Assembly (NCBI GenBank): GCA_020161395.1 | Contig: JAIUOE010000003.1 | Location: 1-64,000 of the forward strand | Source: Bacteroidota bacterium | GTDB taxonomy: Bacteria > Bacteroidota > Ignavibacteria > Ignavibacteriales > Ignavibacteriaceae | DNA: 64,000 nt | Direction: 5' to 3' | Shown here: piece by piece, positions 20,183 through 28,919 of the stretch | How positions within the stretch are numbered: the first letter of the stretch is position 1 | Layout: every line of letters begins with the position of its first letter | Program-made: the position numbers and the translations under genes | Notes under the pieces: model-generated | The model's input: the letters and a program-made list of their open reading frames with translations, nothing else | Databases searched by the model: none | What the model was told of the DNA's origin: nothing

Positions 20183-20264
20183 GGCTCTGGCTACACAAGA
20201 TACATGCTTACCGCTGCTTCCTTCCGGACCTGACGGGGTTGGGCACTCACCTGTTAGCAGAGCC
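20183..20264 (-). ncRNA. ffs: Signal recognition particle RNA (small bacterial type)
   Basis: On the minus strand the 82-nt sequence carries the conserved apical loop CAGGTCCGGAAGGAAGCAGC of domain IV, the site bound by Ffh. The ends pair (GGCTCT / AGAGCC), closing the molecule. The short form without an Alu domain fits Bacteroidetes-type and gamma-proteobacterial 4.5S RNAs. It lies tail to tail with sixA, and downstream on the minus strand a run of six T with an A/T-rich continuation follows the closing stem, giving termination. The start follows a near-consensus promoter (see 20288-20316). Confidence 0.93.
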
Positions 20265-20287
20265 AAAATCAATAAAAATCAGACCCC

Positions 20288-20316
20288 AATATAACCATTA
20301 TTTTTTATTCTGTCAA
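20288..20316 (-). promoter_or_regulatory. Promoter of the SRP RNA gene
   Basis: Read on the minus strand, TTGACA (20311-20316) and TATATT (20288-20293) are separated by 17 bases. This is a near-perfect sigma-70 match, with predicted start near 20280, so about 16 nt of leader precede the mature RNA end. The strong match suits a stable RNA gene. Confidence 0.75.
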
Positions 20317-20411
20317 AACCGATAAATCAATAAAACCCTCCCCTTCTTTCCCCTGTCAACTCCTGATTCAAAACTCACAATTAATAACTCCTGAAGGGGA
20401 ACTGTTTTTCT

Positions 20412-20440
20412 TTGGCACTTACACTTTTAAAGGTTAATTT
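20412..20440 (+). promoter_or_regulatory. Candidate promoter of the P5C dehydrogenase gene
   Basis: TTGGCA (20412-20417), 17 bases, then TAATTT (20435-20440). The predicted start falls near 20447, which excludes the ATG at 20446 and supports the downstream start at 20476 with its AGGAG site. Confidence 0.5.
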
Positions 20441-20475
20441 TAAAAATGGAAAAATATTTTTTCACAGGAGATCAA

Positions 20476-22026
20476 ATGAATATTCCCCCCTTTAAAAATG
20501 AATCTTATATAGACTTCACAAAAAAAGAAAACTTCGACTTGCAGAAGAATGCAATTAATGAAGTGAAGAAACAACTCGGCAAATCGTATCCGTTGATTAT
20601 CGGCGGAAAAGAAGTGGTTACCGAGAGAACTTTTAACTCATTCAGTCCATCAAACACAGATGAACTTATCGCAACCTTTAGCAAAGGTGATGTGGATCTG
20701 GCTAACCAGGCAGTGGATGAAGCTCTGAAGGCTTTCGAAACCTGGAAATATGTGGAACCTGCTGAAAGAGCAGCACTTCTCTTTAGAGCTGCTGAAATAA
20801 CTCGCAGAAGGAAACTTGAAATCAACGCCTGGATGGTACTCGAAGCCGGTAAAAATTACGGCGAGGCTGATGCTGACACCGCTGAAGCAATAGACTTCAT
20901 GGAATTCTACGGTCGCGAAATGCTTAGATATGCAGAAAAGCAGCCAATTACCCCCATGCCCGGTGAAGCAAATGAACTTGTGTATATTCCACTTGGTGTT
21001 GGTGTGATCATTCCACCATGGAATTTCCCGTTTGCTATTCTCGCCGGCATGTCTTCAGCAGCCATTGTATCGGGTAATACAATAGTTCTGAAGCCTTCAT
21101 CCGATACCCCGATGATGGGACGGCTTTACTATGAAATTATGAAAGAAGCGGGTGTCCCCGATGGCGTTCTCAACTTCCTCCCGGGTTCCGGCGGAGAAGT
21201 TGGCGATACACTTGTCGCACATCCGAAAGTTAGATTTATCTCATTTACCGGTTCTATGGAAGTCGGTATTCACATCTATGAGCTGGCAGCTAAAGTTCAA
21301 CCGGGACAAATCTGGCTGAAAAGAGTTGTCGCCGAGATGGGTGGAAAAGACAGTATTGTCATCGATGCGGATTGTAATCTTGATGACGCTGCTGACGGTA
21401 TTGTTGCTGCAGCATTTGGATATCAGGGTCAGAAATGCAGCGCCTGTTCAAGAGCCATCATCGACGAAAAAGTTTATGATGTCATGGTTCAAAAGATTAA
21501 AGAGCGCGTAGACACCATTAAAATAGGACCGGCTGAAGATAATTTCAGAATGGGTCCAGTAGCCAGTGCTTCGGCTGAAAGAGGAATCCTTAAGTATATC
21601 GAAATCGGTAAAACTGAAGGCAGACTTATTGCCGGCGGTGAAAAAGCTGAAGGTAACGGCTATTACATAAAACCAACAGTCTTTGCTGATATCGATCCGA
21701 TGGCTCGTATATCGCAGGAAGAAATCTTCGGACCTGTTCTTGCACTGATTAAATCACCGAATTTCGATGAATCACTTAAGATTTGCAATAATACCATTTA
21801 CGGTCTGACAGGCGCGGTCTATTCAAACGATCGCGAGAAACTGAATCGTGCTAAAAAGGAACTCCTGATAGGAAACCTTTACCTGAACAGAAAATGTACA
21901 GGTGCCATGGTCGGCGGACATCCTTTTGGTGGATTTAACATGTCGGGAACCGACTCGAAAGCCGGCGGCAGAGATTACCTGCTCCTCTTCCTCCAGGCTA
22001 AAACAATGAGTGAAAAAATTGGATAA
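20476..22026 (+). CDS. pruA: 1-pyrroline-5-carboxylate dehydrogenase
   Basis: This 516-residue enzyme oxidises glutamate gamma-semialdehyde (P5C) to glutamate, using NAD. It has the N-terminal arm typical of the RocA-type group, the aldehyde-dehydrogenase block PPWNFPFAILAGM, the general base Glu in VAEMGGKDSIV and the catalytic Cys in GQKCSACS (around residue 310-320). FTGSMEVG and EEIFGPVLALI are also standard. The start at 20476 is chosen over an upstream ATG (20446) because AGGAG lies at the right spacing and the predicted transcription start coincides with 20446. No proline dehydrogenase gene is adjacent, so it acts with one elsewhere. Confidence 0.94.
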   Translation: MNIPPFKNESYIDFTKKENFDLQKNAINEVKKQLGKSYPLIIGGKEVVTERTFNSFSPSNTDELIATFSKGDVDLANQAVDEALKAFETWKYVEPAERAALLFRAAEITRRRKLEINAWMVLEAGKNYGEADADTAEAIDFMEFYGREMLRYAEKQPITPMPGEANELVYIPLGVGVIIPPWNFPFAILAGMSSAAIVSGNTIVLKPSSDTPMMGRLYYEIMKEAGVPDGVLNFLPGSGGEVGDTLVAHPKVRFISFTGSMEVGIHIYELAAKVQPGQIWLKRVVAEMGGKDSIVIDADCNLDDAADGIVAAAFGYQGQKCSACSRAIIDEKVYDVMVQKIKERVDTIKIGPAEDNFRMGPVASASAERGILKYIEIGKTEGRLIAGGEKAEGNGYYIKPTVFADIDPMARISQEEIFGPVLALIKSPNFDESLKICNNTIYGLTGAVYSNDREKLNRAKKELLIGNLYLNRKCTGAMVGGHPFGGFNMSGTDSKAGGRDYLLLFLQAKTMSEKIG

Positions 22027-22031
22027 TTGGC

Positions 22032-22054
22032 GGGGAGTGACTCACTCCCCTTTT
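22032..22054 (+). terminator. Terminator between the P5C dehydrogenase gene and sucC
   Basis: The hairpin GGGGAGTG / CACTCCCC with a three-base loop is followed by TTTT. An almost identical stem follows the gene at 57872-58204. Confidence 0.8.
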
Positions 22055-22078
22055 GTTAAATTAATCACAGGTTTATAA

Positions 22079-23251
22079 ATGAAAATTCATGAATATCAGG
22101 CAAAAGAAATCCTGAGAAAATTTAATGTTGCGGTTCCTAAAGGTTTCCCCGTCTTCACCCCTGAAGAAGCCGTCAAAGTTGCCAAAGAAGAACTTGGTGG
22201 AAGTGTATGGGTTGTGAAAGCACAGATTCACGCAGGCGGAAGAGGAAAAGGCGGTGGTGTGAAGGTTGCGAAATCACTGCATGAGGTTTATGAATATTCA
22301 AAAGCCATGCTTGGAATGAACCTGATTACCCACCAGACAGGTCCCGAAGGCAGAATCGTTAAAAGACTGCTCGTTGAACAAGGGATAAACATAGAAAAAG
22401 AACTCTATATCGGAATCACTCTCGACCGTGCCATTTCAAAGAATGTTCTTATGGCATCAACCGAAGGTGGTATGGAAATTGAAAAGGTGGCTGAAGAATC
22501 TCCCGAAAAAATTATCAAGGAGACCATCGAACCGTCTATCGGACTTCGTCCTTATCAGGCAAGAAAGATTGCATTTGCTCTCGGATTAAGCGGAGTGCAA
22601 CACAAAAATGCTGTCAATTTCCTCCTTGCACTCTATAAGGCTTACGATTCTACTGATGCTTCACTTGCAGAGATCAACCCGCTGGTTGTCACCAAAGAAG
22701 GTGATGTAATGGCTCTTGATGCAAAAATGAACTTTGATGACAATGCCCTTTTCCGTCACCGCGACATAATGGAATATCGCGATATCGACGAAGAAGATCC
22801 GCTTGAGGTTGAAGCTTCAAGATACAACCTGAATTACATCAAACTCGATGGAAATGTCGGTTGCATGGTCAATGGTGCTGGGCTGGCGATGGGTACAATG
22901 GATATCATTAAACTTGCCGGTGGCGAACCTGCCAACTTCCTTGATGTCGGTGGCGGTGCCAACAAAGAAACAGTTTCCAACGGGTTTAAGATCATCCTTT
23001 CAGATCCGAATGTGAAGGCAATTCTTATCAATATCTTTGGTGGTATTGTAAGATGTGACCGTGTTGCTGAGGGTGTTATCAATGCTGCAAAGGAAATTGA
23101 AATTTCGCTGCCAATAGTTGTTCGTCTCGAAGGAACAAATGCCAAAGAAGCAAGAGAAATGCTCGCAAAATCAGGTCTCAGCCTGATTCCTGCTTCCACT
23201 CTCGCAGATGCGGCAGAGAAAATTACCCGTGTTTTGGCAATGAATAATTAA
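22079..23251 (+). CDS. sucC: Succinyl-CoA ligase (ADP/GDP-forming) beta subunit
   Basis: This 390-residue subunit carries the ATP-grasp nucleotide site ([17 protein letters not shown], then [17 protein letters not shown]) and the C-terminal CoA-ligase lobe ([27 protein letters not shown], then [14 protein letters not shown]). It forms a heterodimer with the alpha subunit, makes succinate with substrate-level phosphorylation in the TCA cycle, and resides in the cytosol. The usual sucD partner is not adjacent, so the pair is split in this genome. Confidence 0.96.
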   Translation: MKIHEYQAKEILRKFNVAVPKGFPVFTPEEAVKVAKEELGGSVWVVKAQIHAGGRGKGGGVKVAKSLHEVYEYSKAMLGMNLITHQTGPEGRIVKRLLVEQGINIEKELYIGITLDRAISKNVLMASTEGGMEIEKVAEESPEKIIKETIEPSIGLRPYQARKIAFALGLSGVQHKNAVNFLLALYKAYDSTDASLAEINPLVVTKEGDVMALDAKMNFDDNALFRHRDIMEYRDIDEEDPLEVEASRYNLNYIKLDGNVGCMVNGAGLAMGTMDIIKLAGGEPANFLDVGGGANKETVSNGFKIILSDPNVKAILINIFGGIVRCDRVAEGVINAAKEIEISLPIVVRLEGTNAKEAREMLAKSGLSLIPASTLADAAEKITRVLAMNN

Positions 23252-23300
23252 TATTTATTGCGTATCTTTTATTTGTATCGTTATTTTGAAAAGGATTTGA

Positions 23301-24734
23301 ATGTCAGATTTTGAGAGAAACAGTTATGATTTTGAACGGGATGATTTCAGCGAGAATTTCCTGAAAGAGATCATTGAAAAGTGCAAACTCATGCTCTCTG
23401 GCGATCTCAAGGAAGAGGCTATTGAATATATCGACAATTCAATCGAAATTCTTCTTGATAATTACCGCTACGAGGAAGTACTCGAGCTTGTTAAAGATTT
23501 GATTGCTGCCAATCCTTTCAACTATGAAAACTATTACAGAGCGGGTTTTTGTCTGTTCAGGATGAATGAACCCGCTTTGGCTTATCGCAGTTTGAGTAAA
23601 GCACTGTCGCTTAACCCGAATAATACTTCCATCCTGATCGAAAAGGCAATGGTTTGTATCAATCTCAACAGATTGAAGGAAGCCACCGGGTACCTTAAGA
23701 CTGCCTATGAGGTCGATAAAAACGACTCCAGAACATTTTTCTCTTATGGCATCATTTACAAGAGAATCGGGAAATATCACAAAGCGATAAAATTCCTTAA
23801 AAAAGCAGTTTCTCTCGACCCTGAAGATCCGGATATCCTTTTTCTTCTGGCACACTGCTATCGTGATATCAACAATCAGGCATTTGCGATGGACACGATA
23901 GAAAAATATCTCGAACTGGAACCTAAATGTTCCGATGGCTGGATGTTTAAAGGACAGATTCTGGAAAGGCTTAACCGGGTTGAAAGAGCGCTGAATGCAT
24001 TCAGCACTTCCATGGCTCTCGATCCGCTAAACCTCTCTTCCCTATTTTCGTTCGTTGAATTAAACATCGGCTTGCGCAAATACAAAATTGCTCTTGAATC
24101 GTTGAATACCGCCCTCCTGTTTCACCCGGAGAACTTCACAATTCTGTTTAAACTGGGAGAAATCTCAATCCTGAAACAGGACTTTTTTGCAGCCGCAGAA
24201 TTTTTTACCAAGGCTATTGAAGCTGACAGAAAGTTTTCTGCAGCTTATATCGAAAGAGCTTACTGCTACCTGAAAACCGGCGACTACCAGGATTCCTTAA
24301 GAGACTTCAGGGATGCGCTCGTTTATTCCACGAAAGACGGAAAAGGACTGTGGGGCAGCTTTGGCAAGTGGGGATTCAGACTCGGTGATGATGACAAAGA
24401 GTACATCTCTCACTTTGAGGATATCCTCTCAATCGATGCGGAAAACGCTCTTACCTGGCACCAGCTCGCTGAAATCAAGCTTGACTATAAGAATCCGCAC
24501 CATGCTTTTCTTTGTGTAGTAAAATCGCTCTCTCACAAACCAATGAATGGCAGATCATTTTTCCTCCTGTCGCGACTCGCCTATAAACTTGGAAATAATA
24601 AACAGGGTCTCGCCTACCTGCGGACTGCATTCAAGTTTGACAGGTCGTTGCTGGCTGATTTTAAGAAAAAGAATCCCATCGTCTACTATTCGAGGGTATT
24701 CCAAAGCCTGTTTGGCGATTTGATAGAGAAATAG
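23301..24734 (+). CDS. Tetratricopeptide-repeat protein
   Basis: This 477-residue protein is built from about ten TPR-type helix pairs with small residues at the standard positions, for example NYYRAGFCLFRMNEPALAYR and SLSKALSLNPNNTSIL. The first 50 residues are acidic and precede the repeats. No signal peptide or enzyme domain is seen, so it probably mediates cytosolic protein contacts. It shares one base with the start of aroE (TAGTG), which points to co-translation. Confidence 0.88.
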   Translation: MSDFERNSYDFERDDFSENFLKEIIEKCKLMLSGDLKEEAIEYIDNSIEILLDNYRYEEVLELVKDLIAANPFNYENYYRAGFCLFRMNEPALAYRSLSKALSLNPNNTSILIEKAMVCINLNRLKEATGYLKTAYEVDKNDSRTFFSYGIIYKRIGKYHKAIKFLKKAVSLDPEDPDILFLLAHCYRDINNQAFAMDTIEKYLELEPKCSDGWMFKGQILERLNRVERALNAFSTSMALDPLNLSSLFSFVELNIGLRKYKIALESLNTALLFHPENFTILFKLGEISILKQDFFAAAEFFTKAIEADRKFSAAYIERAYCYLKTGDYQDSLRDFRDALVYSTKDGKGLWGSFGKWGFRLGDDDKEYISHFEDILSIDAENALTWHQLAEIKLDYKNPHHAFLCVVKSLSHKPMNGRSFFLLSRLAYKLGNNKQGLAYLRTAFKFDRSLLADFKKKNPIVYYSRVFQSLFGDLIEK

Positions 24735-25600
24735 TGGGAAATTCTTCATTCACCCCGGATACTGTTCTGACCGGTTTGCTTTCGCATCCTTCGAAGCACT
24801 CTTTTTCACCGTCAATCCATAATACCGCAGCGAAGATTCTGGGGCTCGACTTTGCTTACCATGCTTTCGATGTGCTGCCCGAAAATCTTGAAGCGGCACT
24901 TTCCGGGATGAGGGCGTTAAATATTAGAGGTTTTAACCTTTCATTACCCCATAAAAGAAGGATTCTGCCATTCCTCGATGAACTCAGTCTCGAAGTGAAA
25001 TACACCGGTGCTGCAAACACAATAGTAAACAGAAACGGTTTATTAAAGGGATTCAACACCGATATTACAGGCTTTTCAAAGTCATTGGAGCTCTATTCAG
25101 ACCTCTTTACGGGACAACCGGCTCTGGTTCTGGGTGCGGGTGGATCAGCCTCGGCTGTAATCTATTCTCTGATCGTGGATTTCAAAATCAAAGATATTAT
25201 CATCACAAACCGTACTCTTCAAAACGCCTCTCTACTCGTTTTAAATTACTTGACCCTGTTCAAAGGTGTAAAGTTTCGCGTAATTCCCTTCGATGATAAA
25301 CATATGAAGGAAGCGATAAATAATTCAGGAATTATCATTAATACCACTTCGATTGGAATGCATCCAGATGTGAATGAGATAGTGGATATCCCCCTTGAGG
25401 CGCTCAACAGGGAGACTGTGGTTTTTGATTTGATTTATAATCCGGCGAAAACAAAATTCCTTGAAGTCGCTGAAAAGGCAGGTTGTCTCACACTTAACGG
25501 GTTGTACATGCTGTTATTCCAGGCAGCAGAATCGTTCAAAATCTGGACAGGCAAGGATATGCCTGTGGAAGAAGTAAAAAAACTCCTTCCACAGTTTTAA
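24734..25600 (+). CDS. aroE: Shikimate 5-dehydrogenase
   Basis: This 288-residue enzyme reduces 3-dehydroshikimate to shikimate with NADPH in aromatic amino-acid synthesis. The substrate site is seen as GLLSHPSKHSFSPSIHN and FNLSLPHKRRILPFLDELS (catalytic Lys in PHK and Asp downstream), and FNTDITGF. The nucleotide loop is GAGGSASAVIY. Translation begins at a GTG that shares its G with the TAG stop of the TPR gene, so its expression depends on the upstream gene. The ATG alternative lies far inside the fold and is rejected. Confidence 0.94.
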   Translation: MGNSSFTPDTVLTGLLSHPSKHSFSPSIHNTAAKILGLDFAYHAFDVLPENLEAALSGMRALNIRGFNLSLPHKRRILPFLDELSLEVKYTGAANTIVNRNGLLKGFNTDITGFSKSLELYSDLFTGQPALVLGAGGSASAVIYSLIVDFKIKDIIITNRTLQNASLLVLNYLTLFKGVKFRVIPFDDKHMKEAINNSGIIINTTSIGMHPDVNEIVDIPLEALNRETVVFDLIYNPAKTKFLEVAEKAGCLTLNGLYMLLFQAAESFKIWTGKDMPVEEVKKLLPQF

Positions 25601-25605
25601 TATTG

Positions 25606-26799
25606 TTATTTTAGATTTGCCAGCCCGGCTTTCAACCGTCTGATTCCTTCCAGAATATTTGCATCTGAACAGGCAAAAGACATTCTGACACAGTCATCAT
25701 TTCCGAAGGCATCTCCCGGTACAAGTCCGATATTCACTTCAGCAAGAAGATAGGTACACATGTCTGAAGATGAGTCAATTGCAGTACCATTATACTGCCT
25801 GCCGTAATACTCTGAAACATCGAAGAAAACATAGAACGCCCCTCCCGGTGTCGGACATTTGACCCCGGGAATTTTAACCATCTCGCTCATTATGAGATTT
25901 CTTCTCTCTTCAAATTTTTTCGCCATCATTTCGAGATCATCAGTCGGTCCGTTCAATGCAGCCGTGGCAGCTTTCTGAGAGACAGAACATGCGTTGGATG
26001 TACTGTGACTCTGAATTTTTGCAGCCTCATCAATGATATACTTCGGTCCCGCAGCATATCCTATTCTCCACCCGGTCATCGAGTAGGCTTTTGACAGTCC
26101 GTTCACAACCACAGTTTTATCTTTCAATCCGGGATATTGAGCAATGGAATAATGCTTTATGCCATCGAAGATGATCTTCTCATAGATTTCATCCGACAGA
26201 ATCAGAATATTTTTGTCTGCCAGCACTTCACCCAAAGCCATAATTTCTTCCGGTGTGTAAGTAGCCCCTGTGGGATTGGAAGGAGAATTGAAAATAAACA
26301 CTTTGGTTTTTGGAGTGATTGCAGATCTCAATTGATCGGGGGTGATTTTATATCCACTCTCTGTCCCGGCATGAATCACAACCGAGACCCCCTGAACAAG
26401 TTTAACCATCTCAGGATAACTTACCCAGTAGGGTGACTGGTAAATGACCTCATCTCCTGGATTGCAGACCGCCATCAGGACATTATAAAGTGAATGTTTC
26501 GCACCGTTGGATACAAGTATCTCCTGAGGTGTGTATTCAAGATCATTGTCTTTTTTAAATTTTGAAACAATCGCGGCAAGCAGATCAGGTGTGCCAACAT
26601 TAGGTGTGTAATATGTAAAATTTTTATTTATTGCATCTATTGCAGCTTCTTTTATAAATGATGGAGTCGGAAAATCAGGTTCACCGGCGCTGAAACTTAG
26701 AACATCCTTTCCTTCCGCTTTTAATTTTTTAACCAGTGCTGTAATGGCAAGTGTTGCACTGCCTTCAACAGTCGAGATTAATTTAGACAATTCAAACAC
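25606..26799 (-). CDS. Class I aminotransferase (aspartate aminotransferase type)
   Basis: This 397-residue PLP enzyme has the motif GLSKAYSMTGWRIGY containing the Schiff-base Lys, FNSPSNPTGATYTPEE, SFSAGEPDFPTP and VRMSFACSDANI (Arg binding the substrate carboxylate). It fits the Igamma/Ib aspartate aminotransferases used by many bacteria for aspartate/glutamate exchange; some members also act on prephenate or aromatic amino acids. It converges on aroE with a five-base gap, and coaD precedes it by 15 bases on the same strand, so the two are probably one transcript. Confidence 0.92.
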   Translation of the reverse strand: MFELSKLISTVEGSATLAITALVKKLKAEGKDVLSFSAGEPDFPTPSFIKEAAIDAINKNFTYYTPNVGTPDLLAAIVSKFKKDNDLEYTPQEILVSNGAKHSLYNVLMAVCNPGDEVIYQSPYWVSYPEMVKLVQGVSVVIHAGTESGYKITPDQLRSAITPKTKVFIFNSPSNPTGATYTPEEIMALGEVLADKNILILSDEIYEKIIFDGIKHYSIAQYPGLKDKTVVVNGLSKAYSMTGWRIGYAAGPKYIIDEAAKIQSHSTSNACSVSQKAATAALNGPTDDLEMMAKKFEERRNLIMSEMVKIPGVKCPTPGGAFYVFFDVSEYYGRQYNGTAIDSSSDMCTYLLAEVNIGLVPGDAFGNDDCVRMSFACSDANILEGIRRLKAGLANLK

Positions 26800-26814
26800 A
26801 ATAAGCTCCCGTGT

Positions 26815-27309
26815 TTATTTGGAAAATTTCTGCCGAAGTGCGTCCTGCACCGGAGAAGGAACAAAATCTGAAACATCCTGCCCCAACATGGCAAGGTTTC
26901 TTATTAATGAAGAGTTCACATAGGTGTATTTCTCATGTGGCATTAAAAAAACAGTGCTGATATCTTCTGCAAGCTTTCTGTTCATGAGAGCGAGCTGAAA
27001 CTCATATTCAAAATCCGAGAGTGCCCTTAATCCTCTAATCACCGCCACAGCCCCTTTTTCAAGAGCATGTGCCACGAGCAGACCGGAGTAGGTACTCGTC
27101 TCTACACGATCCACACCTTGAAGACTCCGGTTTAACAGCTCCAGTCGCTCATCAACTGTGAAAAGAGGTGTTTTTGCCGGATTGATTCCAATACTAACAT
27201 ACACTTTGTCAAATATTTCAATTGCACGCAGCACGATGTCGAGATGACCGTTTGTAACCGGGTCAAAAGTGCCCGGGTATATCGCTATTTTACTCTTTTT
27301 TGAAGACAT
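26815..27309 (-). CDS. coaD: Phosphopantetheine adenylyltransferase
   Basis: This 164-residue enzyme catalyses the penultimate step of CoA synthesis. The nucleotidyl-transferase signature is YPGTFDPVTNGHLDIV (T/HxGH-type site), with RGLRALSDFEYEFQLALMN and SSLIRNLAMLGQDVSDFVP further on. The chosen ATG gives MSSKKSKIAIYPGTF, the usual length; a longer open frame reaching 27417 would add 36 unlike residues and overlap the promoter. The 13-bp prophage repeat lies 90 bases upstream (27399-27411), so the phage inserted just beyond the promoter of an essential gene without breaking it. Confidence 0.96.
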   Translation of the reverse strand: MSSKKSKIAIYPGTFDPVTNGHLDIVLRAIEIFDKVYVSIGINPAKTPLFTVDERLELLNRSLQGVDRVETSTYSGLLVAHALEKGAVAVIRGLRALSDFEYEFQLALMNRKLAEDISTVFLMPHEKYTYVNSSLIRNLAMLGQDVSDFVPSPVQDALRQKFSK

Positions 27310-27342
27310 TATGATCTTTTTTTCTAAACTTTTTGTTGATCT

Positions 27343-27350
27343 CAAATATA
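27343..27350 (-). promoter_or_regulatory. Candidate -7 box for coaD
   Basis: On the minus strand this reads TATATTTG, an exact TAnnTTTG, 34 bases before the coaD ATG. It lies on the chromosomal side of the proposed prophage end, so coaD should keep its own -7 element after integration. Confidence 0.45.
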
Positions 27351-27398
27351 GTAGTTTGACCCTTCGGAAACCGTTACATCTAAATAATTTAGGTATGG

Positions 27399-27411
27399 CG
27401 GTACTCAAAAA
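27399..27411. repeat. Candidate attL core
   Basis: CGGTACTCAAAAA matches 57669-57681 exactly. It lies between the coaD promoter and the last phage gene (27531-28919). Confidence 0.55.
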
Positions 27412-27530
27412 GCTCAACTTATGCTCATTTTATCCATTTCTTAGGCAAGAAAAGTGCCATTAATTGGGGTCAAATATACGAAATATGAACGAAATCAGGT
27501 CTAAACTTGAGTAAATTGTACACAAGTTCT

Positions 27531-28919
27531 TCAACATTCCACGAGCTCGAGCTCGGTTACATTCTCAAAAAAATCTTCTTTACTGTTCAATATTCTGTAT
27601 GTTCTTGAAGGATCGTGCTCAAGCTGGTAATATTTGTACGGAGGATAATTAAGCCCGGATACTGTCAGTCTTACCGTTCGTTTATTTTGTGAGAGCAGAT
27701 TATAGAGAATTGTTTTACTGTGATTCCAGAAGTTGTTTGCTCCCGTATATGCTCCGTTAACATAGAACTTTATCGAATCGGTTCTCACCCGTCTCACCAG
27801 ATCATTGGCGTCCCCCGAATACCAGGCGGCAAGATTCTTACTCAAACTGGTTCCCAGGTAACTCACCATATCAGTCGGACTGCAGGGAGTGGCGATATAC
27901 AGATCTCTTTGGTCGCTGCTGTCTGCAATGTTCCAGGTCTCCTCATCAGGATAAAAATCGTACCCGTCAAACGAAGTGGCGCCGGTTTCATTCATCTCGT
28001 GCACTTTCAACGCCTTTATCGGTTTCTTAAATTTTGTCTCCGGAAGCGAAAGATAGTTGTGTTTGTAGATTGTCGTAACAATGTCAATTACTCCACCGGC
28101 AGAGTATCCCCTGTAATACATCGGTAATAGATACGCTTTCCCCCTGTAAACCACCAAGCCACTGCAGAGCGTAATCATTAAGCTTTTGATCACATCCTTG
28201 TAGTTTTTGAAAGCACCATTAAAGAAATTGACAATAGGAACATAAAGCCAGCTTATTATCCCCGCTCCGCTGTCCTGTGTGATGAAATCGGATGGAGGCA
28301 TATAACCGGTTGCACTGATAAAGGTTCTCGTGAGGTCGTAATCTTTATATCCGGGTCCCGTGACAGTCCCCGGGAGTTCCGTTCTGTTGATCAAATCGTT
28401 CAAAAACCGGGTGATATTTATCCAGACATTCTCGTCACCTATTGCGGGATCCACCCATGCACGCCCGTTTAAAGTGTTGGGTAGTATTCCCATGTAAGTA
28501 GTGTTCCAGTCCGGATCCCACTCCTTCATCAGAGCCATCAGATCGTAAACCTTCACCTCAATCGTCTGCTCAAAATCGGTATAAATCACATTGTACTTGT
28601 CAACTTTGCTGTGGTGAATTACTGTGTAGCTTGTACCGGTATAAAACCGTACTGAAACCCTGGCATCATATCCGCTGAATAAATTAACATAGTCGCTGTA
28701 TAGCGTTTTATCCGCAATCCTGACCTTAAAAGTGTAGTTCCCGGGCATGATACTAATGATATCAGTATCATCCCCTCCGTAGCTGAACGAGGATGCTTCC
28801 AGCAGATCAGCTTCCAGATCACTGCTCCACGGGTCACTAAAGGAGATATAATACAGTAGCTTCATCGGAGATGAGGGTGAACCGCCCGGTATTTGTCCCG
28901 TCGCTTTAAGTATGCTCAT
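27531..28919 (-). CDS. Phage tail hub/baseplate-like protein
   Basis: This 462-residue protein has no motif I can name with certainty. It comes directly after the tape-measure gene (ATGA overlap of four bases), the place usually taken by distal-tail or tail-hub proteins, and its beta-rich, Tyr/Asp-rich composition fits that fold. It opens SILKATGQIPGGSPSSPMKL with a Dit-like start. It is the last gene before the left end of the phage, and no separate long tail fibre gene follows, so this protein or the one at 32778-34322 probably meets the host surface. Confidence 0.6.
   Translation of the reverse strand: MSILKATGQIPGGSPSSPMKLLYYISFSDPWSSDLEADLLEASSFSYGGDDTDIISIMPGNYTFKVRIADKTLYSDYVNLFSGYDARVSVRFYTGTSYTVIHHSKVDKYNVIYTDFEQTIEVKVYDLMALMKEWDPDWNTTYMGILPNTLNGRAWVDPAIGDENVWINITRFLNDLINRTELPGTVTGPGYKDYDLTRTFISATGYMPPSDFITQDSGAGIISWLYVPIVNFFNGAFKNYKDVIKSLMITLCSGLVVYRGKAYLLPMYYRGYSAGGVIDIVTTIYKHNYLSLPETKFKKPIKALKVHEMNETGATSFDGYDFYPDEETWNIADSSDQRDLYIATPCSPTDMVSYLGTSLSKNLAAWYSGDANDLVRRVRTDSIKFYVNGAYTGANNFWNHSKTILYNLLSQNKRTVRLTVSGLNYPPYKYYQLEHDPSRTYRILNSKEDFFENVTELELVEC

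Noticed and set aside
27501-27535. CAAGTTCTTCA near the left phage end as a fourth operator
   Set aside because: It matches the operator poorly and lacks the palindrome.
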